From the NCBI RefSeq assembly GCF_910584465.1, contig NZ_CAJUBK010000008.1:1-63230 (forward strand): a DNA stretch of 63,230 nucleotides, in the 5' to 3' direction. A program made the position numbers and the translations under genes. The stretch comes from an uncultured Oscillibacter sp. (lineage in GTDB: Bacteria > Bacillota > Clostridia > Oscillospirales > Oscillospiraceae). The stretch's first letter is position 1. Every line of letters begins with the position of its first letter. The notes under the pieces are model-generated. The model was not told where the DNA came from. It was given only the letters and a program-made list of their open reading frames with translations, and did not search any database. This document shows, one piece after another, positions 16,594 through 25,038 of this stretch.

Positions 16594-17226
16594 ATGAAAT
16601 TGATCCTGTTGGGCGCTCCGGGCGCCGGCAAGGGTACACAGGCCGACATCCTGTGTGAGAAGCTGGATATCCCCACCATCTCCACCGGCAACATCCTCCG
16701 TGCCGCCGTGAAGAACGGCACCCCCACCGGCCTGAAGGCGAAAGCCTTCATGGACGCGGGACAGCTGGTGCCCGATGAGGTCATCATCGGCATCATCTCG
16801 GAGCGGCTGGCGGAGCCGGACTGCGCGAAGGGCTATATCCTGGACGGCGTGCCCCGCACGATCGCCCAGGCCGAGGCCATCGAGAAGGCCGGGATCGTCT
16901 TCGACGCCGTGGTCTCCCTGGAGGTCAGCGACGAGACCATCATGGAGCGCATGAGCGGCCGCCGGGTCTGCCCGGACTGCGGCGCGAGCTACCATGTGGT
17001 GGCCGTGCCCCCGAAGGCCGAGGGTGTGTGCGACAAGTGCGGCGGGAAACTGATCCAGCGCAAGGATGATGCCCCCGAGACGGTCAAGTCCCGCCTCGAG
17101 GTCTATCATAAGGAGACGGAGCCCCTCAAGGCGTTCTACGCCGAGCGGGGCCTGCTGAAGACGGTGGAGAACCAGCCGACTGTGGAAGCCAATTCCCAGG
17201 CGATCCTCCGCGTTTTGGGGAGATGA
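16594..17226 (+). CDS. adk: Adenylate kinase, zinc-binding lid type
   Basis: 210 residues. Catalyses ATP + AMP to 2 ADP. The P-loop GAPGAGKGTQ (residues 7-16), the AMP-binding ISTGNILR, and DGVPRTIAQAEAI are present. The lid has CPDCG and CDKCGG, so it binds zinc as in many Firmicutes. Encoded between secY and map, the usual order. The GGAGG lies about 10 bases before ATG. Confidence 0.97.
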   Translation: MKLILLGAPGAGKGTQADILCEKLDIPTISTGNILRAAVKNGTPTGLKAKAFMDAGQLVPDEVIIGIISERLAEPDCAKGYILDGVPRTIAQAEAIEKAGIVFDAVVSLEVSDETIMERMSGRRVCPDCGASYHVVAVPPKAEGVCDKCGGKLIQRKDDAPETVKSRLEVYHKETEPLKAFYAERGLLKTVENQPTVEANSQAILRVLGR

Positions 17227-17230
17227 CGGG

Positions 17231-17983
17231 ATGATCACCCTCAGATCCCCCCATGAGATCGAATTGATGCGCCGGAGCGGAAAGATCACCGCGGCTGCCC
17301 GTGCCTTGGCAGGGGAAATGGTAAAGCCCGGCGTAACGACCCAAGAGATCGACAACGCGGTGGAGCGGTTCATCCGCAAACAGGGGGCGGTCCCGTCCTT
17401 CCTCCATTACAATGGCTTCCCCGCCAGCGTCTGCATCAGCGTCAACGACGAGATCATCCACGGCATCCCCGGCAAACGGGTCCTGCATGAGGGCGATATC
17501 GTCAGCATCGATGTGGGCGCGTACATCGGGGGGTTCCATGGAGACTGCGCGGCCACCTTCCCCTGTGGGAAGATCTCTCCGGAGGCCCAGGACCTGATCG
17601 ACGTGACCAGGCAGAGCTTCTTCGAGGGGATCCGCTTCGCCCGGGAGGGACAGCGTCTTCAGGACATCTCCGCGGCGGTCCAGGCATATGTGGAGTCGCA
17701 CGGTTATTCCGTGGTCCGGGAATACGTGGGCCACGGCGTGGGAGCCAAGATGCACGAATCGCCGGAGATCCCAAATTTCGGCCGACCCGGCCATGGGCCC
17801 CGCCTGCTGCGGGGGATGACCCTGGCCATCGAGCCCATGGTCAACGCAGGCGCCGCCGCCATCACACAGCTGAGCGACGGCTGGACGGTGAAGACCGCGG
17901 ACGGGAAGTGGGCGGCCCACTATGAAAACACGATCCTGATCACGGATGGCGAGCCGGAGATCCTAACGGCCCCCGCCATTTGA
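17231..17983 (+). CDS. map: Methionine aminopeptidase, type I
   Basis: 250 residues; removes initiator methionine. Metal ligands are in DVGAYIGGFHGDCAATF (two aspartates), GHGVGAKMHESPEIPNF (histidine), AIEPMVN (glutamate) and HYENTILIT (glutamate). The first ATG at 17231 lies four bases after the adk stop, suggesting coupling. Confidence 0.96.
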   Translation: MITLRSPHEIELMRRSGKITAAARALAGEMVKPGVTTQEIDNAVERFIRKQGAVPSFLHYNGFPASVCISVNDEIIHGIPGKRVLHEGDIVSIDVGAYIGGFHGDCAATFPCGKISPEAQDLIDVTRQSFFEGIRFAREGQRLQDISAAVQAYVESHGYSVVREYVGHGVGAKMHESPEIPNFGRPGHGPRLLRGMTLAIEPMVNAGAAAITQLSDGWTVKTADGKWAAHYENTILITDGEPEILTAPAI

Positions 17984-18003
17984 CAACAGGTGAGAGAGAA
18001 CGC

Positions 18004-18288
18004 ATGGATATCGCGAGATCGAACATCGTCCGCTCCAACGCGGGGCGCGACAAGGGCAAGCTCTTCGTCGTCCTGGCTGCGGAAGGGGAGTTCCTCCTGC
18101 TGGCGGACGGAAAATCGAGAAAGGTGGAGTCCCCGAAGCGCAAGAAGCGCAGGCATGTGCTCTTTGTGTCGGCGGATGAGACCCGCCTCGCCGAAAAGAT
18201 CAAGAGCGGGGAGAAGATCACCAACAGTGAGCTTCGCAGGACCCTCGCGGGCTTCCGCGAGGCGATCCGGCCGGACCAGGAGGGATAA
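18004..18288 (+). CDS. KOW-domain RNA-binding protein (L14e-like)
   Basis: 94 residues from ATG 18004, chosen because AGGTGAG lies nine bases upstream; an earlier in-frame TTG overlaps the map stop. The N-terminal MDIARSNIVRSNAGRDKGKLFVV is a KOW motif as in eukaryotic L14e/L6e, and KSRKVESPKRKKRRHV is basic. This small protein commonly lies between map and infA in clostridia; its exact role is not established. Confidence 0.88.
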   Translation: MDIARSNIVRSNAGRDKGKLFVVLAAEGEFLLLADGKSRKVESPKRKKRRHVLFVSADETRLAEKIKSGEKITNSELRRTLAGFREAIRPDQEG

Positions 18289-18291
18289 CGC

Positions 18292-18510
18292 TTGGCAAAA
18301 TCCGATATGATCGAAGTGGAAGGTGTTGTGGTGGAGGCCCTGCCCAACACGACGTTCCAGGTTGACATTGGGAATGGACACATGATCCTAGCGCATATTT
18401 CCGGGAAACTCAGGATGAATTTCATCCGGATCCTCCCCGGCGACAAGGTCACGGTGGAGATGTCCCCGTACGATCTGACCCGAGGACGGATCACCTGGCG
18501 CAGCAAGTGA
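18292..18510 (+). CDS. infA: Translation initiation factor IF-1
   Basis: 72 residues, standard. AKSDMIEVEGVVVEALPNTTF and HISGKLRMNFIRILPGDKVTVE match the OB-fold family. The start codon is TTG at 18292, with AGGAGGG about nine bases before it. It follows the KOW gene by three bases. Confidence 0.97.
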   Translation: MAKSDMIEVEGVVVEALPNTTFQVDIGNGHMILAHISGKLRMNFIRILPGDKVTVEMSPYDLTRGRITWRSK

Positions 18511-18540
18511 ACGAGAAGCTGAAAGGAATGGTTTGGACCT

Positions 18541-18654
18541 ATGAAAGTTAGACCGTCTGTGAAGCCCATGTGCGAAAAGTGCAAGGTCATCCGCCGCAAA
18601 GGCCGCGTCATGGTCATTTGCGAGAACCCCAAGCACAAGCAGAGACAGGGCTGA
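18541..18654 (+). CDS. rpmJ: 50S ribosomal protein L36
   Basis: 37-residue protein, MKVRPSVKPMCEKCKVIRRK and so on to the C-terminal RQG, with the zinc ligands CEKC, a third cysteine (ICENP) and a histidine (KHKQ). This is the zinc-binding form of L36. AAGGAATGG is upstream; it lies between infA and rpsM as usual. Confidence 0.97.
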   Translation: MKVRPSVKPMCEKCKVIRRKGRVMVICENPKHKQRQG

Positions 18655-18682
18655 CATTTGAAAGTGGAGGTGCTTTGAAAGT

Positions 18683-19048
18683 ATGGCACGTATTGCCGGT
18701 ATTGACCTGCCGAAGGATAAACGTATCGAGATCGGCCTCACCTATATCTACGGCATTGGCCGCAAGAGCGCGAAGGACATCCTGGCGAAGTCCGGCGTGG
18801 ACCCCGACACCCGGGTGAAGGACCTCAGCGACGCCGACGAGCAGAAGCTCCGTGACGCCATCGACGACTACACCGTCGAGGGCGATCTCCGCCGCCAGAC
18901 CGCGCTGGACATCAAGCGTCTGAGCGAGATCGGCTGCTACCGCGGGATGCGCCACCGCAAGGGACTGCCCGTCCGCGGCCAGCGCAGCAAGACCAACGCC
19001 CGCACCCGTAAGGGTCCCAAGAAGACCATCGCCAACAAGAAGAAGTAA
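18683..19048 (+). CDS. rpsM: 30S ribosomal protein S13
   Basis: 121 residues. ARIAGIDLPKDKRIEIGLTYIYGIG and GCYRGMRHRKGLPVRGQR are diagnostic; the basic C-terminal tail GPKKTIANKKK reaches the P-site tRNA. GGAGG lies before the ATG. Confidence 0.97.
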   Translation: MARIAGIDLPKDKRIEIGLTYIYGIGRKSAKDILAKSGVDPDTRVKDLSDADEQKLRDAIDDYTVEGDLRRQTALDIKRLSEIGCYRGMRHRKGLPVRGQRSKTNARTRKGPKKTIANKKK

Positions 19049-19063
19049 GGAGGGAGAAACAAT

Positions 19064-19468
19064 ATGGCAGCACAGAAATCCGGCGGCAAGAAAGTCATCC
19101 GCCGCCGCCGCGAGCGGAAGAACATCGAGCGTGGTCAGGTCCATATCCGTTCTTCCTTCAACAACACCATGGTGACCGTCACCGACTCCCAGGGCAACGC
19201 CATCTCCTGGGCCTCCTCCGGCGGCCTCGGGTTCCGGGGCAGCAAGAAGTCCACCCCCTTCGCGGCCCAGACCGCGGCGGAGACCGCCGCCCGCGCCGCG
19301 ATGGAGCACGGACTGAAGACCGTGGAAGTGTTCGTCAAGGGCCCCGGCCAGGGCCGCGAGGCCGCCATCCGGGCGCTGCAGGCCGTGGGCCTGGAGGTGA
19401 CCATGATCAAGGACGTCACCCCCATCCCCCACAACGGCTGCCGTCCGCCGAAGCGCCGCCGCGTCTGA
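19064..19468 (+). CDS. rpsK: 30S ribosomal protein S11
   Basis: 134 residues with a basic N-terminus (VIRRRRERKNIERGQVHI), TPFAAQTAAETAARAAMEHG, and the C-terminal IPHNGCRPPKRRRV. S11 forms the platform near the E site. AAGGAGGGAG precedes the ATG. Confidence 0.97.
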   Translation: MAAQKSGGKKVIRRRRERKNIERGQVHIRSSFNNTMVTVTDSQGNAISWASSGGLGFRGSKKSTPFAAQTAAETAARAAMEHGLKTVEVFVKGPGQGREAAIRALQAVGLEVTMIKDVTPIPHNGCRPPKRRRV

Positions 19469-19492
19469 TCGAAAGAGGAGGTAAGAAGCAAT

Positions 19493-20095
19493 ATGGCAAG
19501 GAATATGCAGCCGATCGCCAAGCGCTGCAAGGCTTTGGGCATCTCTCCCGCCGTCATGGGCTATGCCAAGAAGGAGACCAACCGGAACCCCGGCGGCCAG
19601 ATGCGGAAGAAGAAGAGCGAGTATGGCATCCAGCTGAACGAGAAGCAGAAGGTCAAGTTCATCTACGGCATCCTGGAAAAGCAGTTCCACAGCTATTATG
19701 AGGCCGCCGCCGCCGCCCCCGGCAAGACCGGCGACAACCTGCTGATCAATGTGGAGCGCCGTCTGGACAATGTCGTGTACCGCATGGGCTTCGCCATGAC
19801 CCGCCGCCAGGCCCGCCAGCTGGTGAACCACGCCCATTTCACTGTCAACGGCAAAAAGGTCGACATCCCCTCCTATCAGGTGAAGGCCGGCGACGTCATC
19901 GAAGTGGCGGAGAACAGCCGCTCCTCCGAGGTCTTCAAGCGCCTCACCGGACAGGACGCACCCATCTTCCTCCTGCCCGCCTGGCTGGAACGGGAGAAGA
20001 ACACGCTGAAGGGCACCGTGACCCGCCTTCCCGCCCGTGAGGATATCGATATCCCCGTGGAGGAGCACCTGATCGTTGAGCTGTACTCCAAGTAA
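19493..20095 (+). CDS. rpsD: 30S ribosomal protein S4
   Basis: 200 residues with a central S4 RNA-binding domain (RLDNVVYRMGFAMTRRQARQ). The N-terminus is ARNMQPIAKRCKALGI with no zinc cysteines beyond one, so it is a zinc-independent form. S4 nucleates 30S assembly and often represses the alpha operon. AGGAGG lies about 10 bases upstream. Confidence 0.96.
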   Translation: MARNMQPIAKRCKALGISPAVMGYAKKETNRNPGGQMRKKKSEYGIQLNEKQKVKFIYGILEKQFHSYYEAAAAAPGKTGDNLLINVERRLDNVVYRMGFAMTRRQARQLVNHAHFTVNGKKVDIPSYQVKAGDVIEVAENSRSSEVFKRLTGQDAPIFLLPAWLEREKNTLKGTVTRLPAREDIDIPVEEHLIVELYSK

Positions 20096-20175
20096 GCGGA
20101 GGATACCCTCGATAATGGCATATGAAGAGGCGGCGTCCCCCGCCGCCGCGATGAGAAGATGAAGGAGGGTACTGC

Positions 20176-21126
20176 GTGATTGAAATCGAAAAGCCCCAGA
20201 TCGAATGTACCGAAGCGCCGGGTGATGTGACCTATGGCAAATACGTGGTGGAACCCTTGGAGCGGGGCTACGGCACGACGCTGGGCAACGCCCTGCGGCG
20301 GATCATGCTCTCCTCGCTGCCCGGCACCGCGCCGACTACCATCAAGATCGCCGGCGTCCAGCACGAGTTTTCCACCATCCCGGGCGTGAAGGAGGATGTG
20401 ACGGAGATCGTCCTGAACATCAAGGGCCTCCTGACGAAGCTCCACAGCGACTCGGTGAAGACGGTCTACATCGAGGCGGTGGGCCCCTGCGTGGTCACCG
20501 CCGGCGACATCAAGGCCGACGGCGAGGTGGAGGTCCTGAACCCGGATCTGCACATCGCGACACTGGACAACGGGGCGGCTCTGAACATGGAGATCACCCT
20601 GTCCCATGGCCGGGGCTACGTCCCCGCCGACCGCAATAAGCCCCAGCAGAATGTGATCGGCACCATTGGAGTAGATTCCATCTACACGCCGGTGTATAAG
20701 GTGAATTATACCGTGGAGCCCACCCGCGTGGGCGCCTCCAGCGACTTCGACAAGCTGACGCTGGAGGTCTGGACGGATGGGACCATCTCTGCTCGGGATG
20801 CGGTCTCTCTGGGAGCCAAGATCCTCTGCGACCATTTCACGCTGTTCACCGACCTGAGTGAGAACGTCGGCAGCCGCCCCACTGTGGTGGAGAAGGCGGA
20901 AGCCCAGCGGGACAAGGTGCTGGAGATGACCATCGAAGAGCTGGACCTCAGCGTCCGGAGCTTCAACTGCCTCAAGCGGGCCAACATCAACACGGTGGAG
21001 GATCTGATCTCCAAGACCGAGGACGAGATGATGAAGGTCCGCAACCTGGGACGCAAGTCCCTGGAGGAGGTCATCAACAAGCTGGCGATGATGGGGCTGC
21101 ACCTGGCCGACGAGGAGAACAACTGA
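20176..21126 (+). CDS. rpoA: RNA polymerase alpha subunit
   Basis: 316 residues. The N-terminal dimerisation domain shows EPLERGYGTTLGNALRRIMLSS; the C-terminal domain has DLSVRSFNCLKRANINTVEDL and NLGRKSLEEV, the UP-element and activator-binding surface. GTG start at 20176 with AAGGAGGG upstream. Confidence 0.97.
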   Translation: MIEIEKPQIECTEAPGDVTYGKYVVEPLERGYGTTLGNALRRIMLSSLPGTAPTTIKIAGVQHEFSTIPGVKEDVTEIVLNIKGLLTKLHSDSVKTVYIEAVGPCVVTAGDIKADGEVEVLNPDLHIATLDNGAALNMEITLSHGRGYVPADRNKPQQNVIGTIGVDSIYTPVYKVNYTVEPTRVGASSDFDKLTLEVWTDGTISARDAVSLGAKILCDHFTLFTDLSENVGSRPTVVEKAEAQRDKVLEMTIEELDLSVRSFNCLKRANINTVEDLISKTEDEMMKVRNLGRKSLEEVINKLAMMGLHLADEENN

Positions 21127-21200
21127 CCTTTTGCGCCGCCCACGGGCGGTAAATACGGTGAAGGACCGTTTGAGAGAAAACGAGTAAGGAGGAAACCGAA

Positions 21201-21536
21201 ATGCCTCGAAAGCTTGGCAAGACCTCTGACCAGCGCAGGGCTATGCTGCGTCAGCAGGTCACGGATTTCCTGGATCACGGCAAGATGGAGACCACCGTCA
21301 CCCGTGCCAAGGAGATCAAGCCCCTGGCTGAGAAGATGATCACTCTGGGCAAGAAGAGCGACCTGGCCGCTTACCGGCAGGCCATGAGCTTCATCACCCG
21401 GGAGGACGTCTGCAAGAAGCTCTTCAAGGAGATCGCGCCCAACTATACGGAGCGCAACGGCGGCTACACCCGCATCATCCGCACCGGCGTCCGCCGGGGC
21501 GACGCCGCGGAGACCGCGGTGATCGAGCTGGTGTGA
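21201..21536 (+). CDS. rplQ: 50S ribosomal protein L17
   Basis: 111 residues, the last gene of the ribosomal cluster. MPRKLGKTSDQRRAMLRQQV and the C-terminal NGGYTRIIRTGVRRGDAAE match the family. AAGGAGG lies upstream and a strong terminator follows 12 bases after the stop. Confidence 0.97.
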   Translation: MPRKLGKTSDQRRAMLRQQVTDFLDHGKMETTVTRAKEIKPLAEKMITLGKKSDLAAYRQAMSFITREDVCKKLFKEIAPNYTERNGGYTRIIRTGVRRGDAAETAVIELV

Positions 21537-21548
21537 CCTGACCCAAGG

Positions 21549-21600
21549 ATAAAAGCCCTTTGTCATGAGGACCTAGGCTCATGACAAAGGGCTTTTATAT
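21549..21600 (+). terminator. Bidirectional intrinsic terminator closing the ribosomal operon
   Basis: A perfect 20-base inverted repeat, ATAAAAGCCCTTTGTCATGA at 21549-21568 against 21579-21598, with a 10-base loop and A/T runs at both ends. It would stop transcription from either side. Confidence 0.93.
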
Positions 21601-21687
21601 CGCCCGGTCGAAAAGAAAGCATTTCCAAGGGGGAAACCGAAACGCCTGCGCATACTAGACCCGAAAAGATGAGGGGAGGGATGCGCG

Positions 21688-22398
21688 ATGAAGAAGATCG
21701 GTCCGATCCTGGCGGCGGTCGTGCTGGCGGCGGTGCTGGGCCTCGGCGGCGGCGGGGCGGTGCCCGCGGAGGGCGGGGCGGAGATCCCGGAGGGGGAGAA
21801 GTATGTGGCGCTGACCTTCGACGACGGTCCCCGGCGGGAGACCACGGGCCGTTTGCTGGACGGCCTGCAGGAGCGGGGGGCCACGGCGACCTTTTTCCTC
21901 ATCGGCCAGCAGATCGAGGACAATGCCGACCTGGTCGCCCGGATGGCAGAGGAGGGGCACCAGATCGGGAACCATACCTGGAGCCACCAGCGGCTGGATG
22001 GAGCGGCGCTGGACGAGGCGGCCCAGGAGGTGGAGCGGACGGAAGCGGCCCTGGAGACGCTGCTGGGCGGGGGAGAGTACTGGCTGCGGCCGCCCTATGG
22101 GCAGGTGAACACCGGGACGGAGGCCAGCTTCGGCGTGCCCCTGGTGAAGTGGTCCGTGGATCCCCGGGACTGGGAGAGCCGGAACACGGGGAAGGTAGTA
22201 CAGGAGATCATGGAGGCCGTGGAGCCGAACAGCATCATCCTGCTGCATGATATCTATCCTACATCGGTGGACGCGGCGCTGAAGGTGGTGGACCGCCTCC
22301 AGGCGGAGGGATATTGGTTCGTGACGGTGGAGGAACTGCTGCGGCTCAACGGCGTGACGCCGGAGGCGGGGGCGATGTACCGGACCGGATGCGGATAG
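21688..22398 (+). CDS. Secreted polysaccharide deacetylase (NodB domain)
   Basis: 236 residues. An N-terminal signal peptide (KKIGPILAAVVLAAVLGLG, residues 2-20) precedes a NodB fold: TFDDGP (43-48, catalytic base and metal aspartate), HTWSH (96-100, metal histidines), RPPYG (134-138), and LLHD (185-188, catalytic histidine). All five motifs are intact, so it is probably an active metal-dependent deacetylase of peptidoglycan or another N-acetylated glycan. Expected outside the membrane. It stands alone between the ribosomal terminator and two tRNA genes. Confidence 0.9.
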   Translation: MKKIGPILAAVVLAAVLGLGGGGAVPAEGGAEIPEGEKYVALTFDDGPRRETTGRLLDGLQERGATATFFLIGQQIEDNADLVARMAEEGHQIGNHTWSHQRLDGAALDEAAQEVERTEAALETLLGGGEYWLRPPYGQVNTGTEASFGVPLVKWSVDPRDWESRNTGKVVQEIMEAVEPNSIILLHDIYPTSVDAALKVVDRLQAEGYWFVTVEELLRLNGVTPEAGAMYRTGCG

Positions 22399-22482
22399 GG
22401 CCTGCTCTTTGGCGGATGCCAGGGAGGGGCCTGTCCATTTTGGAAAGGGGGCATGACCCCGGTTTTAATTGGCGAATATTTG

Positions 22483-22511
22483 TTGACAAGAAGGGAGGAG
22501 CATGCTATAAT
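22483..22511 (+). promoter_or_regulatory. Consensus promoter for tRNA-Ser pair
   Basis: TTGACA (22483-22488) and TATAAT (22506-22511) are exact consensus boxes with a 17-base spacer. It lies 34 bases before the first tRNA-Ser. Confidence 0.9.
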
Positions 22512-22545
22512 ATCATGCGTGTTCAAGAAATGGCGACTTCGAGAT

Positions 22546-22633
22546 GGAGAGATGTCCGAGTGGTTGAAGGAACCGGTCTTGAAAACCGGCGGCGCGCAAG
22601 TGCCCGTGGGTTCGAATCCCACTCTCTCCGCCA
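22546..22633 (+). tRNA. tRNA-Ser (anticodon UGA)
   Basis: Acceptor GGAGAGA pairs with TCTCTCC, discriminator G, encoded CCA at 22631-22633. The anticodon loop CTTGAAA gives TGA. The long variable arm and GGTTCGAATCC T-arm identify a class II serine tRNA. A run of six T follows the CCA. Confidence 0.96.
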
Positions 22634-22658
22634 TTTTTTCAAAAGTGCATCAGGATCT

Positions 22659-22751
22659 GCGGAAGTACCCAAGTGGCCGAAGGGGCTCCCCTGCTAAGGG
22701 AGTAGGCTGGATAAAACCGGCGCGAGGGTTCAAATCCCTCCTTCCGCGCCA
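22659..22751 (+). tRNA. tRNA-Ser (anticodon GCU)
   Basis: Acceptor GCGGAAG pairs with CTTCCGC, encoded CCA at 22749-22751. The anticodon loop CTGCTAA gives GCT. Long variable arm typical of serine. Co-transcribed with the UGA tRNA. Confidence 0.96.
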
Positions 22752-22755
22752 ATTC

Positions 22756-22818
22756 AGAGATCCCCACCGCCGCTCCGTTCCCGGCTCCGCCGGGAACTGC
22801 GCTCGGGTGGGGATCTCT
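22756..22818 (+). terminator. Nested palindrome downstream of tRNA-Ser genes
   Basis: Outer arms AGAGATCCCCACC (22756-22768) and GGTGGGGATCTCT (22806-22818) pair perfectly. Between them is a second palindrome of the form CCGCTCCGTTCCCGG...CCGGGAACTGCGC, whose core recurs after rpsN and after tRNA-Gly. Followed by TTCG rather than a long T-run. Likely a terminator or processing stem. Confidence 0.6.
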
Positions 22819-22915
22819 TCGCGTCCTGCCGGGACCTGCTTGGCCGGGCTCACGGCGGAGGGGACGGGGATGCGGAGAGAGTTCCCGGGAAGATCGGTCT
22901 TGACCGCTTATTGCC

Positions 22916-22954
22916 GAGGAGGCCCCGGGACCGCAATGGTCCCAGGGCCTCCTC
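22916..22954 (+). terminator. Hairpin between tRNA-Ser genes and phosphatase gene
   Basis: GAGGAGGCCCCGGGACC pairs with GGTCCCAGGGCCTCCTC across GCAAT with one mismatch. There is no strong T-run on the plus strand, so it may be a terminator or a stability element. Confidence 0.5.
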
Positions 22955-23082
22955 TGCTCCCCCCTTATTTTCCCATCAGGCTGTTTGACCGACGCCATGG
23001 ACCGCGGTCAGGGCTGCGCGGCCCATCCGAGTAGCGGGCAGGAGCGGGGACGCCGCTGCCGGTACGCATCTCGAGATCGCCC

Positions 23083-23111
23083 TCGACTTCGCGGGGGGAG
23101 TATGCTATACT
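23083..23111 (+). promoter_or_regulatory. Promoter for phosphatase gene
   Basis: TCGACT (23083-23088), 17 bases, TATACT (23106-23111). Four of six and five of six matches to consensus. Lies 33 bases before the chosen start. Confidence 0.6.
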
Positions 23112-23144
23112 GGAGCAAGATCGACGATATGGAGTGTGCAGCAG

Positions 23145-23606
23145 ATGATCGATATCCTTTTTGTGTGCCACGGGAATATTTGCAGGAGCCCGATGGCGGA
23201 GTTCGTGATGAAAGATCTGGTGAAAAAGGCGGGGCTGGAGGACCGGTTCCAGATCGCCTCCGCCGCCACCAGCGCCGAGGAGATCGGTGAACCGGTCTAC
23301 CCGCCCGCCCGGCGCAAGCTGGCCGAGCATGGCATCGGCTGTGCCGGCAAAACGGCCCGCCGGCTGAAAAGCGAAGACCTCGATCGATACGACCTCCTGA
23401 TCGGGATGGACGGAGCCAACCTGCGGGATATGCGCCGCATCTGCGGCGGCGATCGTGACGGCAAGATCCATCTGCTGATGGAGTTCACCGACCGCCCGGG
23501 CGATGTGGCCGACCCCTGGTACACGGGCGACTTCGAGACCACCTGGCAGGATGTGCTGGCCGGATGCCAGGGACTGCTGCAGGCGGTGAGAGAGGGACGC
23601 ATCTAA
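23145..23606 (+). CDS. Low-molecular-weight protein-tyrosine phosphatase
   Basis: 153 residues. The phosphate loop CHGNICRS lies near residues 8-15 (catalytic cysteine and arginine) and the acid DPWYTGDF is near the C-terminus, so catalysis should be intact. The ATG at 23145 has GGAG ten bases upstream; a GTG three codons earlier is possible. Members dephosphorylate tyrosine or arginine residues; the substrate cannot be told from sequence. Confidence 0.92.
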   Translation: MIDILFVCHGNICRSPMAEFVMKDLVKKAGLEDRFQIASAATSAEEIGEPVYPPARRKLAEHGIGCAGKTARRLKSEDLDRYDLLIGMDGANLRDMRRICGGDRDGKIHLLMEFTDRPGDVADPWYTGDFETTWQDVLAGCQGLLQAVREGRI

Positions 23607-23792
23607 CGCCCGGCCGGCGGGGGTGGAGCGGCGGCGTCCCGCCAAAGGGGCGGATGCCGCGTGATCTGCTCCGCCGTCCGCCCGGGGGAGGGACGGACAA
23701 CGGACCCCCGCCCCCGGCGGGGCCGGGGAGGGGCCTCCCGCCCCGCGCCGGCATCGGGCGGGGGACCGAGATCGAGTGAGGCGGTGACAGCG

Positions 23793-24410
23793 GTGGGCCA
23801 TCGGATCGTGTGCTTCGGCGATTCCAACACATACGGATACGACCCAAGGTCCTATCTGGGCGGGCGTTACCCGGCGTCCGTCCGCTGGACGGCCCTGCTG
23901 GGGGAGGCGGGCTGGGACCTCATCAACGAGGGGGAGAACGGCCGCTGCATCCCGTGGCGGCGTCGAGATATCGACGCGCTGGTCCAGGCGGTGCACCGTG
24001 CGGAGGCGGGGACGGTCGTGGTCATGCTGGGGAGCAACGACCTGCTCCAGCGGCCCGTCCCCAGCGCCGAAGCCTGTGCGGAGCAGATGGAGCGGGCCTT
24101 GACCGCGCTGCTGGAGGGAGCGCCCGCATCCTGCAAGGTCCTGCTGACCGCTCCGCCGCCCATGGGACCGGGGACCTGGGTGGACGACCCTGGGACGCGG
24201 GAGGAGTCGCGGCGGCTGGCGGGCTGCTATGAGGCGCTGGCCCGGCGGCTGGGCATCCCCTTCGCGGACGCGGGCCTGTGGGACGTGGAGCTCAGCTTCG
24301 ACGGCGTCCACTTTTCTGAGGGAGGGCATCGGGCCTTCGCGGAGGGGATGGGGAAGGTCTTAGAGGGCCTCGTCCCTCCCGGGACGGACCGCGCGGATGT
24401 CCGCCGCTGA
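23793..24410 (+). CDS. SGNH/GDSL-family hydrolase
   Basis: 205 residues from GTG 23793 (GAGGCGG lies about 9-15 bases ahead); the frame is open further upstream but lacks a ribosome site. The catalytic serine is in FGDSNTYG (residues 7-14), block III in GSNDLL, and the Asp-His pair in DGVHFSEGGH near the C-terminus. No signal peptide, so it is probably a cytosolic esterase or lipase-like enzyme. The 186 bases between it and the phosphatase are GC-rich without a gene. Confidence 0.88.
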   Translation: MGHRIVCFGDSNTYGYDPRSYLGGRYPASVRWTALLGEAGWDLINEGENGRCIPWRRRDIDALVQAVHRAEAGTVVVMLGSNDLLQRPVPSAEACAEQMERALTALLEGAPASCKVLLTAPPPMGPGTWVDDPGTREESRRLAGCYEALARRLGIPFADAGLWDVELSFDGVHFSEGGHRAFAEGMGKVLEGLVPPGTDRADVRR

Positions 24411-24485
24411 TGGAGGGCCGGGCCGTGAGAGGGCCCCATGCGGCGGCGCGCCATGACGCGCCGCCTTCCGCGGGTAGGAGAGAGG

Positions 24486-24522
24486 AGGCGGAGGGCATCC
24501 AAACGGATGCCCTCCGCCTTTT
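24486..24522 (+). terminator. Intrinsic terminator after SGNH hydrolase
   Basis: GGCGGAGGGCATCC pairs with GGATGCCCTCCGCC over an AAAC loop and is followed by TTTT. Confidence 0.85.
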
Positions 24523-24595
24523 GGGACCGGACTTCATCTCGATGGCGCGGCGTCTCCCCGGATGCGATGCTCCGCCGCCGCGGGATAGGTCTCCC

Positions 24596-24624
24596 TTTAC
24601 AACCGCGCCCCGGTCCGATATAAT
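24596..24624 (+). promoter_or_regulatory. Promoter for lrgAB
   Basis: TTTACA (24596-24601), 17 bases, TATAAT (24619-24624), about 55 bases upstream of lrgA. Confidence 0.75.
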
Positions 24625-24678
24625 AGGGACCGGACCACCGGCCTGTCCCGCCGGAGTTTTTCGATCCGAGGTGCTTTT

Positions 24679-25038
24679 ATGAGATACATATCCCAATTCC
24701 TCCGCATCCTGGCCTTCTGCTTCCTGGGGGAGGTCCTCCACAGCCTCCTTCCCCTCCCCATCCCCGCCAGCATCTACGGGCTGGCCCTGCTGCTGGCGGC
24801 CCTGAGGACGGGCCTGGTGGAGCTGGAGCAGGTGAAGGAGACGGCCAGGTTCCTGATCGCCGTCTTCCCCCTGCTCTTCGTCCCCGGCGCCGCCGGGATC
24901 ATGGAGCTGGAGGCGCTGCTGGCCCAAATCTGGCTCCCCGCCGTGCTCGCCGTGGCCCTGGTGACGGTGCTGGTCATGGCCGCCGCCGGATGGGTCACCC
25001 AGGCGGTCATCCGCCGGAAGGGGGCGCGGCATGAGTGA
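24679..25038 (+). CDS. lrgA: LrgA/CidA family holin-like membrane protein
   Basis: 119 residues with four predicted membrane helices: IPASIYGLALLLAAL, VFPLLFVPGAAGIM and a C-terminal LPAVLAVALVTVLVMAAAGWV are typical of LrgA/CidA. These pairs are linked to murein hydrolase control, programmed lysis and, in some bacteria, pyruvate transport. Overlaps lrgB by 8 bases, so translation is coupled. Confidence 0.9.
   Translation: MRYISQFLRILAFCFLGEVLHSLLPLPIPASIYGLALLLAALRTGLVELEQVKETARFLIAVFPLLFVPGAAGIMELEALLAQIWLPAVLAVALVTVLVMAAAGWVTQAVIRRKGARHE

Noticed and set aside
23607..23792. A coding extension of the SGNH hydrolase back to 23661
   Set aside because: The extension is R/P/G-rich, has no ribosome site, and the conserved FGDSN block is expected a few residues from the true start.
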